Assembly: GCF_003626655.1 (NCBI RefSeq)
Contig: NZ_RBAN01000003.1
Span: forward strand, 1-64,000
DNA from: Micromonospora costi
GTDB taxonomy: Bacteria > Actinomycetota > Actinomycetes > Mycobacteriales > Micromonosporaceae
Reading direction: 5' to 3'
Length of the DNA stretch: 64,000 nucleotides
A program made the translations under genes and the position numbers. Positions 53,509-62,515 of this stretch are shown here, piece after piece. Position 1 is the first letter of the stretch. Each line of letters begins with the position of its first letter. The notes beneath the pieces were generated by a model that saw nothing but the letters and a program-made list of their open reading frames with translations, ran no database searches and had not been told where the DNA came from.

Positions 53509-55641
53509 GTGAGCAACCGACCCCTTGCCGCCGCTGGTCGTGCTATTCCTCTCCTTCGCATCGGGCTGATCGCCGGGATCGTGATCGCCGCCGTCGCCTA
53601 CCCCGTGGTCGCGTTCACCGGGCTGGGCACGAAGGCCACCGCGCACGCCACGGAGCACAAGACGAAGCTGTTGACCAAGGCCCTGCCGGCCGAGACGTCC
53701 TACCTGTACGCCCCCGACGGGCGCACCGTGCTGACGATGTTCTACGAGGAGTACCGGCAGTACACCAAGATCGAGGACATGTCGCCGAACATCCAGCAGG
53801 CCATCGTGGCCGCGGAGGATTCGCGCTTCTACCAGCACAAGGGCGTCGACCCGAAGGGCGTGGCACGCGCGTTCGTGGCCAACGCCCGGTCCAGCGGGGT
53901 GTCCCAGGGTGCCTCCACGCTGACCATGCAGTACGTCCGGATGGCCCTGCGGGACAGCGCGACGACCCCCAAGGAGGTCCAGGAGGCCACCCAGCAGACC
54001 AGCCTGCGCAAGATCAAAGAGATGCGGCTGGCGCTGGACCTGGAGAAGGAGCTGAGCAAGGAGGACATCCTCGAGCGCTACCTGAACTCCGCGTACTTCG
54101 GCCACCGCGCGTACGGCATCTACGCGGCCAGCGAGATCTTCTTCTCGAAGACGCCGAAGGACCTCAGCCCCGTCGAGGCGGCGACGCTCGCCGGGCTGGT
54201 GAAGTCCCCCAGCGAGTACGACCCGGCGTCGTCCGACCAGAAGGACGCCACCGGCCGGCGCAACTACGTCCTGGACCGGATGGCCCAGCTCGGCTACCTG
54301 TCACCGGACGCGGTCGCGGCCGCCAAGGCCGAACCGATCCGGCTGAAGCTGACCAACCCGCCGAACGACTGCGCCGCCATCCCGGAGAAGTTCAACAGCT
54401 GGGGCTTCGCCTGCGACTACCTGAAGAACTGGTGGAGCTCGCAGCCCGCGTTCGGCGAGAACCGGCTGGAGCGGATGGACAAGCTGCGCCGCGGCGGCTA
54501 CCGGATCGTGCTGAGCCTCGACCCGAAGATCCAGCAGGCGGCGGAGAACAACGTGGGTGCCAAGGACGCCACCGGTAGCCCGTTCGCCAACGGCATCGTG
54601 GTCTCCGAACCGGGCACCGGGCGGGTCAAGGCCATGGCCGTGAACCGGACGTACTCGCTGGACCTCAGCGACAACCCGCTCAGCTCCAACCCCGAGGCGG
54701 GGCCGAAGGTGAAGGCCAGCTACCCGAACACCGTGGCGCCACTGCTCGGCGGCGGTGACCTGCCCGGGTACCAGGCCGGGTCGACGTTCAAGATGTTCCC
54801 GATGCTCGCCGCGCTCAACGCCGGGCTGCCCCTCTCCACCTCGTTCAACGCCCCGTACCGCTACCAGTCGAAGGTCTTCGACGGGTGGGCGCCGACCAAC
54901 GCGAGCGGCGCCATGACCGGCCAGCAGACGATGTGGTCCGGATTCGGCAAGTCGGTCAACACGTACTTCGTGTGGCTGGAGGAGCAGATCGGCTCCGAGG
55001 CGGGCATCCGGCTCGCCGAGCAGCTCGGGCTGCGCTGGCGTACCGACGTCGACCGCGACCAGGCCTCCCCCGCGAAGGCGAAGAAGTGGGGCGCCTTCAC
55101 CCTGGGCGTCTCGGACGCCACACCGCTGGAGATGGCCAACGCGTACGCGGCGGTCGCCGCCGACGGCCGGTACTGCGAGGCGATCCCCGTGCAGGCGATC
55201 TACAACCGGGACGGGACGCCGGCGACGTACGCCACCGCCGGCGGGATCACCCGGGAGGTCGCGAAGCCGCGCTGCCGGCAGGTGGTGAGCGCGGACGCGG
55301 CCCGGGCGGCCACCGACGCGGCCCGCTGCCCCACCGGGGACACCCCCGCCAAGGGTGGCTGCGGCGGCTGGTCGACGGCGGACAGCGTCCGCGGCACCGT
55401 CGGGCGGCCGGTGGCCGGCAAGACCGGTACCACGGACAGCACCCGGTCGGCCTGGTTCGTCGGCTACACGCCGGAGCTGGCCGCGGCGAGCTTCATCTCC
55501 GACCCGGACAACCCGTTCAACGCGGTCGGTGACGGGCAGTCCCAGGTGCCGATCGCGGCGGTGGCGGAGACCCTGCGCGACGCCCTGAAGGGCAAACCCA
55601 CCCGTGAGTTCACCCCACCCTCCGACGCCATAGTCGGCTGA
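53509..55641 (+). CDS. Bifunctional penicillin-binding protein (class A)
   Basis: A 710-residue peptidoglycan synthase: one N-terminal membrane helix (LLRIGLIAGIVIAAVAYPVVAF), a GT51 glycosyltransferase domain with catalytic Glu103 in AEDSRFYQHKG, QGASTLTMQYVRM and the RKIKEMRLALDLEKELSKE helix, and a transpeptidase domain with SxxK at Ser425 (GSTFKMF), SVN at 482-484 and KTG at 638-640 (AGKTGTT). It lacks the long Pro/Gly-rich or PASTA tail of some actinobacterial PonA proteins. The GTG at 53509 seems leaderless. It is divergent from cobC and ends at a very strong hairpin. Confidence 0.93.
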   Translation: MSNRPLAAAGRAIPLLRIGLIAGIVIAAVAYPVVAFTGLGTKATAHATEHKTKLLTKALPAETSYLYAPDGRTVLTMFYEEYRQYTKIEDMSPNIQQAIVAAEDSRFYQHKGVDPKGVARAFVANARSSGVSQGASTLTMQYVRMALRDSATTPKEVQEATQQTSLRKIKEMRLALDLEKELSKEDILERYLNSAYFGHRAYGIYAASEIFFSKTPKDLSPVEAATLAGLVKSPSEYDPASSDQKDATGRRNYVLDRMAQLGYLSPDAVAAAKAEPIRLKLTNPPNDCAAIPEKFNSWGFACDYLKNWWSSQPAFGENRLERMDKLRRGGYRIVLSLDPKIQQAAENNVGAKDATGSPFANGIVVSEPGTGRVKAMAVNRTYSLDLSDNPLSSNPEAGPKVKASYPNTVAPLLGGGDLPGYQAGSTFKMFPMLAALNAGLPLSTSFNAPYRYQSKVFDGWAPTNASGAMTGQQTMWSGFGKSVNTYFVWLEEQIGSEAGIRLAEQLGLRWRTDVDRDQASPAKAKKWGAFTLGVSDATPLEMANAYAAVAADGRYCEAIPVQAIYNRDGTPATYATAGGITREVAKPRCRQVVSADAARAATDAARCPTGDTPAKGGCGGWSTADSVRGTVGRPVAGKTGTTDSTRSAWFVGYTPELAAASFISDPDNPFNAVGDGQSQVPIAAVAETLRDALKGKPTREFTPPSDAIVG

Positions 55642-55681
55642 CGCCCCGGCGGACCCGGCCCTGCCCGCCCGGTCCGCCGGT

Positions 55682-55741
55682 GGTGATCAAGAGGTTCGCG
55701 TCAGGATCCGGGCCGATCCTGACGCGAACCTCTTGATCACC
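55682..55741. terminator. 27-bp bidirectional hairpin after the PBP gene, GGTGATCAAGAGG type
   Basis: Perfect 27-bp arms (55682-55708 and 55715-55741), loop CGGGCC. It lies between convergent genes and is the longest palindrome seen in the window. Outer word GGTGATCAAGAGGTT resembles the repeat at 18916. Confidence 0.9.
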
Positions 55742-55756
55742 GGGTGGGAACGGGGG

Positions 55757-56326
55757 TCAGCGGAGGTCGGCCGCCACGAACGACCAGAGTTCCAGGTCGA
55801 CGCGGGCGCCCCGGGCGTAGCCGGCGTTGCGGAGCAGCCCCTCGTAGCTGAAGCCGGCCTTCTCGGCCACCCGGCGCGACGCGGTGTTCCCCGGCGCCAC
55901 GCGCAGCTCGACCCGCTGGAAGCCGTGTTCGAGGATCAGCGCGATGGCCACGGCGTCCACCGCCTCCGCGGCGAGGCCGAAACCCCGGGCGTCCGGCGCG
56001 ATGGCGTACGAGATCTCGGTGAGCCGGGCGCCCCAGTCGGTGCGCCGGGTCCAGAGGCAGCCCACGAGCCGCGCGTCCTCCCGGCGGACCACCCCGTAGT
56101 GGTCGCCGTCGCCGCTGTCCCGCCGCTGCCGGGCGAGGTCCGTGCACCAGGCGTGGCCGTCGATCGGGCCGGAGTCGTCTGCGAGCGGCAGCCAGCGCCG
56201 GGTCAGCTTGTCGGCGAGGATGTCCCCGGCCGCCGCCGCGTCCGCCGCCACCAACTGCCGCACCTCGGTACGCGGGGTCGACACGGTGAGCGTCGGGAAG
56301 CGGCGTACCGCGACCTGACCGATCAC
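55757..56326 (-). CDS. GNAT-family N-acetyltransferase
   Basis: A 189-residue RimJ/RimL-type acetyltransferase. TEVRQLVAADAAAAGDILADKLTRRWLPL, WGARLTEISYAIAPDARGFGLAAEAVDAVAIALILEHGFQRVELRV and PGNTASRRVAEKAGFSYEG are the strand-4/helix-3 acetyl-CoA region and the C-terminal NxxSxxVxEKxGF signature. The substrate is unknown. GTG 56326 overlaps the CobB-like stop (GTGA), so it is co-translated with that gene, which is unexpected for a plain cobalamin enzyme. Confidence 0.82.
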   Translation of the reverse strand: MIGQVAVRRFPTLTVSTPRTEVRQLVAADAAAAGDILADKLTRRWLPLADDSGPIDGHAWCTDLARQRRDSGDGDHYGVVRREDARLVGCLWTRRTDWGARLTEISYAIAPDARGFGLAAEAVDAVAIALILEHGFQRVELRVAPGNTASRRVAEKAGFSYEGLLRNAGYARGARVDLELWSFVAADLR

Positions 56327-57729
56327 GCCGGCGCCCCGCCGGACCCGGCCGGCACCGCCTCGGGGGTCGGCTCGGCCAGCGCCGCGGCCACCAGTCGCGT
56401 GGCGATCTCCGGGTGGCCGGCCCAGTGGAGGGTGAGCTGGGACGCGTACACGTTGCGCCAGACGAAGCCCTCCGGGGCACCGCCCTCCCAGGTCCAGGCC
56501 GGCCGCTGCCCACCACGCGGGGTGAGGACCGCGCGGTGCTCCTTGTGCCCGATCAGCACGGCCCCCTCCGCGGCCACGACGCTCGCCGTCTGAGCCGTCG
56601 CCTCCCGGTAACCGACCACCAGACCGTCCCGGGTGGTGCCGACCGCGTCCAGCACCCCGCACATCGGCAGCCCGTCCAGCTCGCGCGCGAGCCAGAGCAG
56701 GCCGGCCCCCTCCGCGACCACCGGCCGGCCGGTACGGGCCAGCTCGGCCACCGCGATGCAGAGCCGGCGGTTGGCGGACAGCTGCTCGGCGTACGACTCG
56801 GGCAGCGCCCCGCCGACGACGAGCGCGCGGGTGCCCGGGGGAAGGGCCTCGTCCCGCAGCGGGTCGACGGTCACCACCTCGGCGCCGGCGGCCCGGAGCA
56901 GCTCGGCGGTCTCCGGCGGGCTGTAGCTGCCGCCCGGGCCGCCGGCCAGGGCGACCACCGGACGCTCCGCCGGCGCCTCCGGGGCGCCCAGCGCGTCCTG
57001 CGGCGACCAGGCCGTGGCCGGCAGGGGCGGCGCGGAACGGGCCAGCCCGAGCAGCCGGTCCAGGTCGACGGTCGCGGCCACGGCCTCCCCCAGCCGGCGG
57101 ACCGCACGGGCCGCCTCGGCGGAGCCGTCGATCGCCGGGATCACGCCGTGGCGGCGGCTGGGCAGCACCGGCGGCAGGTCCTGGCGGCGCAGCGCCCCGT
57201 ACACCGGCACGTCGATGTCGTCGAGCGCCTCCCGCAGCATGGCCTCGTGCCGGGACGAGGCGACCCGGGTGAGGATCACCCCGCCGAGCCAGAGCTGCTC
57301 GTCGAACGACCGGAAGCCGTGCACCAGGGCGGCCGCCGACTGGCCCATGGCCGCCACGTCGACCACCAGCACCACGGGGCTGCGCAGCGCGGTGGCCACG
57401 GCCGCCGTCGAGTCGTTCTCGGGACGCCCGGTGACGCTGTCGTACAGGCCCATGCTGCCCTGCACCAGGGCGAACCCGGCGCCCGTGGCGCCGTGGGCGA
57501 GCAGCGGGGCGAGCCGGTCGGCGCCGACCAGCCGGGGGTCGAGGGTGCGCCCGGGGCGGCCGGAGGCCAGCCCGAGGTACGCGGCGTCGACCTGGTCCGG
57601 CCCGATCTTGAAGCCGGCGACCTCGACGTCGCGGTCGGCGAGCGCCGCGAGCAGCCCGATCGCCAGCGCGTTCTTGCCGTGGCCGGAGGACGGCGCGCTG
57701 AGCACCAGGCGCGGCACGACGGTCATCAT
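56323..57729 (-). CDS. CobB/CbiA-like cobyrinate amidase homologue with degenerate active sites
   Basis: A 468-residue two-domain protein with CobB architecture: an N-terminal dethiobiotin-synthetase-like domain (LVLSAPSSGHGKNALAIGLL, FKIGPDQVDAAYLGLASGRPGRTLD, GSMGLYDS) and a C-terminal class I glutaminase-like domain (VVGGALPESYAEQLSAN, VVAEGAGLLWL). In active CobB/CbiA the P-loop ends GKT/GKTT and the glutaminase has ECGGLMYL with a nucleophilic Cys. Here the P-loop ends GKN (residue 20) and the Cys is Gly341 (EGAG). Amidation from glutamine should not work; it may use ammonia or have another function. The annotation as cobyrinate a,c-diamide synthase is therefore doubtful. Coupled to the GNAT gene. 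Confidence 0.72.
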   Translation of the reverse strand: MMTVVPRLVLSAPSSGHGKNALAIGLLAALADRDVEVAGFKIGPDQVDAAYLGLASGRPGRTLDPRLVGADRLAPLLAHGATGAGFALVQGSMGLYDSVTGRPENDSTAAVATALRSPVVLVVDVAAMGQSAAALVHGFRSFDEQLWLGGVILTRVASSRHEAMLREALDDIDVPVYGALRRQDLPPVLPSRRHGVIPAIDGSAEAARAVRRLGEAVAATVDLDRLLGLARSAPPLPATAWSPQDALGAPEAPAERPVVALAGGPGGSYSPPETAELLRAAGAEVVTVDPLRDEALPPGTRALVVGGALPESYAEQLSANRRLCIAVAELARTGRPVVAEGAGLLWLARELDGLPMCGVLDAVGTTRDGLVVGYREATAQTASVVAAEGAVLIGHKEHRAVLTPRGGQRPAWTWEGGAPEGFVWRNVYASQLTLHWAGHPEIATRLVAAALAEPTPEAVPAGSGGAPA

Positions 57730-57955
57730 CGACTCCTCGCGGGCGGCGGGGTACGCGGTCGGGGAACCGCAGCAGCGGTTCGCCCGGTGACGATACCGGC
57801 CCGGGACGCCGGGCGAGTGACACCGGAAGGGGCCTGTCGCCGCGGGAAACGGGCCGTCACGGGCCCGTCGCGCACCGGAACCGACACGCGCCGGACGTGT
57901 CGCGCGACGCAGCCGGACCGTCGCGGCCAGTGGCCCCGGTCATACGGGTAGCCTC

Positions 57956-58780
57956 GTGGCTGTGTACCGGTTCCTGCTGACCCCACGCTGGCTCGGCATC
58001 CTCGCGCTGACCCTGGTCGCCGCCACGGTGATGGTGTTCCTGGGTAACTGGCAGCTGGACCGCTACCGGGGCCGTACGGAGATCAACGAGCGCATCGACG
58101 CCGGCGAGCGGATGACACCGGCGCCGCTGCGTGACGCGCTGACCGCCCCGACCGGCGGCGCGGGCAGCACCGGCCCGGCACCGGCCGAGGAGAAGGTCTG
58201 GACCCGGGTCACGGTCACCGGCCGGTACGACCCGACGAACACCGTCCTCGTCCGCGGTCGGACCGTCGACAGCCGGGTCGGCTTCGAGGTGGTCACCCCG
58301 CTGGTGCTCGCCGACGGCAGCGCCGTACTCGTCGACCGTGGCTGGATCCCGCCGGCGCCCGGCGGGGCGACCGCGCAGCCGGAGGTGCCCGCCGCCCCCA
58401 CCGGGGACGTGACGGTGGTCGGCCGGGTCCACGAGACCGAGAGCGGCGCCGGCGCCGTGGACCGGCGGGACGGCCGGCTGGAGACCCGACGGATCTCCGT
58501 CCCGCGGCTGGCCCGCGAGCTGCCCTACCCGGTGTACGGGGCGTACGTGCTGCTGGACGAGCAGACGCCGGCGGCCGACCCGCTCTTCACCGCGGTGCCC
58601 GTCGGGCACACGAACAACTGGCAGAACTTCGGCTACATCGTGCAGTGGTGGCTGTTCGCCGCCATGACCCTCTTCGGCTACGGCTGGGTGGCTCGCCGGG
58701 AGGCGCGCCGGGCCGCCGGCCTCGACGACACGCGGCCGGTCGACCGGGCCGCCGAGCCGGAGCCGAGCGCCTCGGCCTGA
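57956..58780 (+). CDS. SURF1-family protein
   Basis: A 274-residue membrane protein with the SURF1 layout: an N-terminal helix (LTPRWLGILALTLVAATVMVFLGNWQLDRYRGR, family GxWQ), a soluble periplasmic middle with VRGRTVDSRVGFEVVTPLVLADGSAVLVDRGWIPP, and a C-terminal helix starting NNWQNFGYIVQWWLFAAMTLFGYG. SURF1 helps cytochrome aa3 oxidase assembly, probably heme a delivery. GTG 57956 is the likely start, with GTG 57962 close by; there is no good ribosome binding site. It lies across 226 bases from the divergent CobB-like gene and nearly touches the ligase gene end to end. Confidence 0.9.
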   Translation: MAVYRFLLTPRWLGILALTLVAATVMVFLGNWQLDRYRGRTEINERIDAGERMTPAPLRDALTAPTGGAGSTGPAPAEEKVWTRVTVTGRYDPTNTVLVRGRTVDSRVGFEVVTPLVLADGSAVLVDRGWIPPAPGGATAQPEVPAAPTGDVTVVGRVHETESGAGAVDRRDGRLETRRISVPRLARELPYPVYGAYVLLDEQTPAADPLFTAVPVGHTNNWQNFGYIVQWWLFAAMTLFGYGWVARREARRAAGLDDTRPVDRAAEPEPSASA

Positions 58781-58796
58781 CCCCGCGCGGCGCCGC

Positions 58797-60380
58797 TCAG
58801 CCGGTGGCGCGGCCCGCGTGGATGGCCCGCACCGCGTCGATCGTGTCCGCCTCGGCGGCGCTCTTGTCGGTGCGGTAGCGCACCACCCGGGCGAACCGCA
58901 GCGCCATCCCGCCCGGGTAGCGGGAGCTGGTCTGCACCCCGTCGAAGGCGATCTCGACGACCTGCTCGGGCCGCACCCGCACCACCCAGTCGCCCTTCTC
59001 CACGGCCAGTTCGAGGAAGCGCTCCGTCTGCCAGCGCAACACCTCGTCGGTGAGGCCCTTGAACGTCTTGCCGAGCATCACGAACTCGCCCGTACGCGGG
59101 TCGCGGGCACCGAGGTGGAGGTTGGACAGCCACCCCCGGCGGCGGCCGCTGCCCCACTCGACCGCTAGCACCACCAGGTCGAGGGTGTGCCGGGGCTTGA
59201 CCTTCACCCAGGCCGCGCCGCGGCGGCCGGCGTCGTACGGCGCGTCCGGCGCCTTGACCACGACCCCCTCCTGCCCCGCGTCGACCGCCGCCGCGAACGC
59301 GGCGCCGGCCTGCTCCGGCCCGTCGACCTCCATCCGCCCGACCAGCAGCGACTCGTCGACCGCGCCGGCCAGCGCGGCCCAGCGGTCGCGGCCCGGCAGG
59401 TCGATCAGATCCTCGCCGTCGAGGTGCAGCAGATCGAAGAAGTACGGTGTCAGCACCGCCTGCCCGGTCGTCTCCGCCGCCGCGAGCACGGCCGGCGCGA
59501 CCGGGGTGCGGCCGGTGGTGCTCGGCGTGGTGCGCCGGGCGGCCCGGCTCGACGTCTGCTGGAACGGCAGCGGGCGGCCCGTCTCGTCGAGCCCGATCGC
59601 CTCGCCGTCGAGCACCAGCTCGCGGCCGGACAGGGCGCGCACGGCGGCCACCACCTCGGGCACCCGGGAGGTGATCTCGTCGAGGCTGCGGGTGAAGACC
59701 GCGATGTCCTGGCCGGAACGGTGCACCTGGATCCGGATCCCGTCGAGCTTGACGTCGACCACCGCGGGCGTGCCGGTGGCCGCGAGGGCCTCGTCGACCG
59801 AGGGCGCGCTCTGCGCCAGCATCGGCGCCAGCGGACGCCCCACCTGGAGACCGAACCCGGCCAGCGCGGCCGCACCACCGCCGAGGGCGGCCACCGCGAC
59901 CGCGCGCAGGTCGCCCGCGAGCAGCAGGGCCCGACGCACGGCCGCCACCGGCACCTCGGCGGCCCGCGCGATCGCGTCGGCGAGCAGCCCGGCCTGGGCG
60001 CCCTGGCGCAGCTCGCCGCTGAACAGGCCGGTGAGCAGCCGCTGCTCCTCGGCGGTCGCCGCCGCGTAGAGTGCGCCGAGCAGCGCCCGGCGGCGGGCCT
60101 GCGACCCGGCACCGTGCACCGCGGCGATCTCGTCGATCGCCGCGTCGACGGCGGCCACGGTCAACGTGGGCTCGGCGGCCGGCGGCGGCAGGTCGCGCAG
60201 GCTCGCGTAGCCGACGCCGGTCTGGCGCTGGCGCAACTCGCCCGCGAGCCAGCCCGCGCCCGCCGGCACCTCGGCCGGGTCGAGCGCCCGCAGCGCACCC
60301 GCCAGCAACTCCACCTTGGCCCGCCGGCCGCTGGTGGCGGCCACGGCGGCGGAGGTGGCCGCCAGATCGAGGAACCGCAC
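58797..60380 (-). CDS. ligB: ATP-dependent DNA ligase (LigB type)
   Basis: A 527-residue ATP-dependent ligase. The N-terminal DNA-binding domain spans about 1-180; the nucleotidyltransferase domain has the AMP-binding Lys211 in VVDVKLDGIRIQVHR (KxDG), ELVLDGEA, YFFDLLHLDG, EGVVVKAPD and WVKVKPRH. The OB domain follows to residue ~520. It seals nicks beside the main NAD-dependent ligase in actinobacteria; M. tuberculosis LigB (Rv3062) is the likely relative. The start at 60380 lies downstream of the repeat tract at 60415, so its promoter must be within or beyond repeats. Convergent with SURF1. Confidence 0.92.
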   Translation of the reverse strand: MRFLDLAATSAAVAATSGRRAKVELLAGALRALDPAEVPAGAGWLAGELRQRQTGVGYASLRDLPPPAAEPTLTVAAVDAAIDEIAAVHGAGSQARRRALLGALYAAATAEEQRLLTGLFSGELRQGAQAGLLADAIARAAEVPVAAVRRALLLAGDLRAVAVAALGGGAAALAGFGLQVGRPLAPMLAQSAPSVDEALAATGTPAVVDVKLDGIRIQVHRSGQDIAVFTRSLDEITSRVPEVVAAVRALSGRELVLDGEAIGLDETGRPLPFQQTSSRAARRTTPSTTGRTPVAPAVLAAAETTGQAVLTPYFFDLLHLDGEDLIDLPGRDRWAALAGAVDESLLVGRMEVDGPEQAGAAFAAAVDAGQEGVVVKAPDAPYDAGRRGAAWVKVKPRHTLDLVVLAVEWGSGRRRGWLSNLHLGARDPRTGEFVMLGKTFKGLTDEVLRWQTERFLELAVEKGDWVVRVRPEQVVEIAFDGVQTSSRYPGGMALRFARVVRYRTDKSAAEADTIDAVRAIHAGRATG

Positions 60381-60414
60381 AGGCCCATCCTGCCAGCCAC
60401 CCCCGACACCACCC

Positions 60415-60667
60415 GGCCATTGGCTGGCCCGGCGCCCAGCCGGGCGGGCCGGTGCCGGGCCTGGCCGGGGCCGGGTCTGGCTGAGGGCCGGGTCTGGCCG
60501 GGGCCGGGTCTGGCCGGGCTTGGCCGGCTGCCGGGCTTGGGCCTGGCCGCGGGCCGGGCTTGGGCCAGGCCGGGCGGACCGGGCCGGGCGGACCGGGCCG
60601 GGCGGACCGGGCCGGGCGGACCGGGCCGGGGCGGGGCCGGGGCTGGGCCGGGCGGGGCGCGGCGGGG
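60415..60667. repeat. G/C tandem-repeat tract with four 14-bp copies and a G-quadruplex motif
   Basis: Degenerate GGGCCGGGTCTGGCC-like units (60440-60530) grade into four exact 14-bp units centred on GCGGACC (60574, 60588, 60602, 60616). Then a run of eight G3-4 tracts at 60623-60667 with 1-6 base loops, a strong potential quadruplex on the plus strand. It lies upstream of ligB in a 396-base region without genes. Confidence 0.8.
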
Positions 60668-60688
60668 CGATCTCGGCAGGTCGGCGAG

Positions 60689-60721
60689 GTGGCGGGGTCC
60701 GTCGGTTCAGGACCCCGCCAC
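60689..60721. terminator. Hairpin downstream of the 68-residue-protein gene
   Basis: Perfect 12-bp arms (60689-60700 and 60710-60721), 9-base loop GTCGGTTCA. It follows the stop of the small minus-strand gene by about 55 bases and can end its transcript. Confidence 0.65.
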
Positions 60722-60775
60722 ATCGGCGATCCGGTGTCGAGCCATGCCGGCCGGCACGCGTGGCGCCGGAGGCGC

Positions 60776-60982
60776 TCAGGCCGAGACCGGCTCCTCGATC
60801 CGCAGGCCGCGCGCGCGGACCTCGTCGGCGACCCGGGTGAGCAGCGAGTCGAGAGCGACCAGGGCGGCGGACAGCTCACCGAGCTGTTCCTTGAGCGTGT
60901 CCTCGGGCCACGCGGAGACGTCGACGTCCCCCAGAGCGCTGACGGCGGCCTGCAACCGGGCCATCACCTCGTTCGTACTCAT
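60776..60982 (-). CDS. Small helical hypothetical protein
   Basis: A 68-residue protein: MSTNEVMARLQAAVSALGDVDVSAW then EDTLKEQLGELSAALVALDSLLTRVADEVRARGLRIEEP. Two amphipathic helices are predicted. It looks like the first helical turn-region of DUF222/13E12-repeat HNH proteins, so it may be a free-standing domain or a relict; no nuclease part follows. The ATG at 60982 lies near a TATAGC -10-like box, with weak ribosome binding site. Same strand and downstream of the M20 peptidase gene? No: the peptidase stop is at 61065, 83 bases upstream of this start. Confidence 0.5.
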   Translation of the reverse strand: MSTNEVMARLQAAVSALGDVDVSAWPEDTLKEQLGELSAALVALDSLLTRVADEVRARGLRIEEPVSA

Positions 60983-61064
60983 GTTCGAAAGGCTATAACA
61001 CCCCGGCGGCCGACACACCGAAAACGGCCAGACAGACCGGGACGTTACGGTTTCGACACACGCC

Positions 61065-62441
61065 CTAGCTCCGGCTCCGCGCCACCTCGGCGACGTTGCC
61101 GAGCAGCAGCGCCTCGGCGAGGCAGACCCGGGCGAACTCGCCGAGGTGCAGGCTCTCGTTCGGCCCGTGCGCCCGGGCGTGCGGGTCCTCCACGCCAGTG
61201 ACCAGGATGGCCGCCTGCGGGAACATCTCCTGGAACGTGGCGATGAACGGGATCGAGCCACCCACGCCGATGTCCACCGGGGCGGTGCCGTCCCAGGCGG
61301 TCCGGAACGCCGAACGCGCCGCGTCGAACATCGGCCCGGACGCGTCGATCACGCAGGGGTCGCCGTCGTGTTCGAACGTGACCGTCACCTGGGCGCCCCA
61401 CGGCACGTGCTTCTCCAGGTGGGTGCGGAGCGTCGCGTACGCCCGCTTGGGGTCGTCGCCGGGCGCGAGCCGGATGCTGAGCTTCGCCTTCGCGGCCGGC
61501 ACCAGCGCGTTGGGGGCCTCACCGGTGGCCGGCGCGTCGATGCCCAGGACGGACAGCGCGGGCTTCGTCCAGAGCCGGTCGGTGAGCCGGCCGGTGCCGA
61601 TGAACTCGACGCCCTCGGCCAGCCCGGCCTCGACACGGATCCGCTCCTCCGGGTAGTCGACGGTCGCGCCCTCCCGGCCGACGAGGCCCTCCACCGCGAC
61701 GTCGCCGGCGTCGGTGTGCAGCGTGGCGAGCAGCCGGACCAGGGTGGTGAGCGCGTCCGGGACGGCGCCGCCGAACATGCCGCTGTGCACCGCGTGGTCG
61801 AGGGTGCGGACCTCGACGAAGCAGTTCACGATGCCGCGCAGCGACGTGGTGAGGGCCGGTACGCCGATGTCCCAGTTGCCGGAGTCGGCGATCACGATGA
61901 CGTCCGAGGCGATCTCGTCGCGGTGCTCGGCGAGCAGCCGCTCCAGCGAGTCGGAGCCGTACTCCTCCTCGCCCTCGATGAACAGGACCACGCCGACCGG
62001 CAGGCGGTCACCGTACGCGCGCAGCGCCGCCACGTGCGCCATGATGCCGGCCTTGTCGTCGGCGGCGCCCCGGCCGTAGAGCCGGCCGTCCCGCTCGACC
62101 GGCTCGAACGGGTCCGACTCCCACAGCGACCGGTCGCCGATCGGCTGCACGTCGTGGTGGGCGTACAGGAGGACCGTCGGCGCGCCGGGCGGGGCCGCCT
62201 TCTTCCCGATCACCGCGGGCTGCCCGCCGGAGCGCACGATGTCGACGTCCAGACCGCAGCCCCGCAGCAGCTCGGCGACCGCCTCGGCGGAACGCTCCAC
62301 GTGCGAGTGGTCGAAGCCGTCGAACGCGATGCCGGGGATGCGGACGAGGCGTTCCAGGTCGGCACGGACTCCGGGCATCTCCCGCTCGACGGCGGCCCGT
62401 ACCTCGGACTCGGACATGATCGGTGTGGTCATGACCGGCAT
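61065..62441 (-). CDS. M20-family dipeptidase
   Basis: A 458-residue di-zinc peptidase of the M20 family. LLYAHHDVQPIGD (zinc His, catalytic Asp), YGRGAADDKAG (bridging Asp), FIEGEEEYGSDSL (catalytic Glu and zinc Glu), IADSGNWD, and C-terminal HGPNESLHLGEF with the last zinc His. A dimerisation domain occupies about 195-310 (DHAVHSGMFGG). It likely acts on dipeptides such as Xaa-Xaa or carnosine-like substrates in the cytoplasm. ATG 62441 or 62429 may start it. Confidence 0.93.
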   Translation of the reverse strand: MPVMTTPIMSESEVRAAVEREMPGVRADLERLVRIPGIAFDGFDHSHVERSAEAVAELLRGCGLDVDIVRSGGQPAVIGKKAAPPGAPTVLLYAHHDVQPIGDRSLWESDPFEPVERDGRLYGRGAADDKAGIMAHVAALRAYGDRLPVGVVLFIEGEEEYGSDSLERLLAEHRDEIASDVIVIADSGNWDIGVPALTTSLRGIVNCFVEVRTLDHAVHSGMFGGAVPDALTTLVRLLATLHTDAGDVAVEGLVGREGATVDYPEERIRVEAGLAEGVEFIGTGRLTDRLWTKPALSVLGIDAPATGEAPNALVPAAKAKLSIRLAPGDDPKRAYATLRTHLEKHVPWGAQVTVTFEHDGDPCVIDASGPMFDAARSAFRTAWDGTAPVDIGVGGSIPFIATFQEMFPQAAILVTGVEDPHARAHGPNESLHLGEFARVCLAEALLLGNVAEVARSRS

Positions 62442-62515
62442 CGTATGCCGGCCTTACCGATCCCGGCCCGCCCGGTCGACGAACGTGCAGGTCGCGACCG
62501 CCACCGACGGCCCGG

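Noticed and set aside
57730..57955. Cobalamin riboswitch upstream of the CobB-like gene
   Set aside because: I looked on the minus strand for the conserved B12-box and GCCACTG elements and found neither; nor before cobC.
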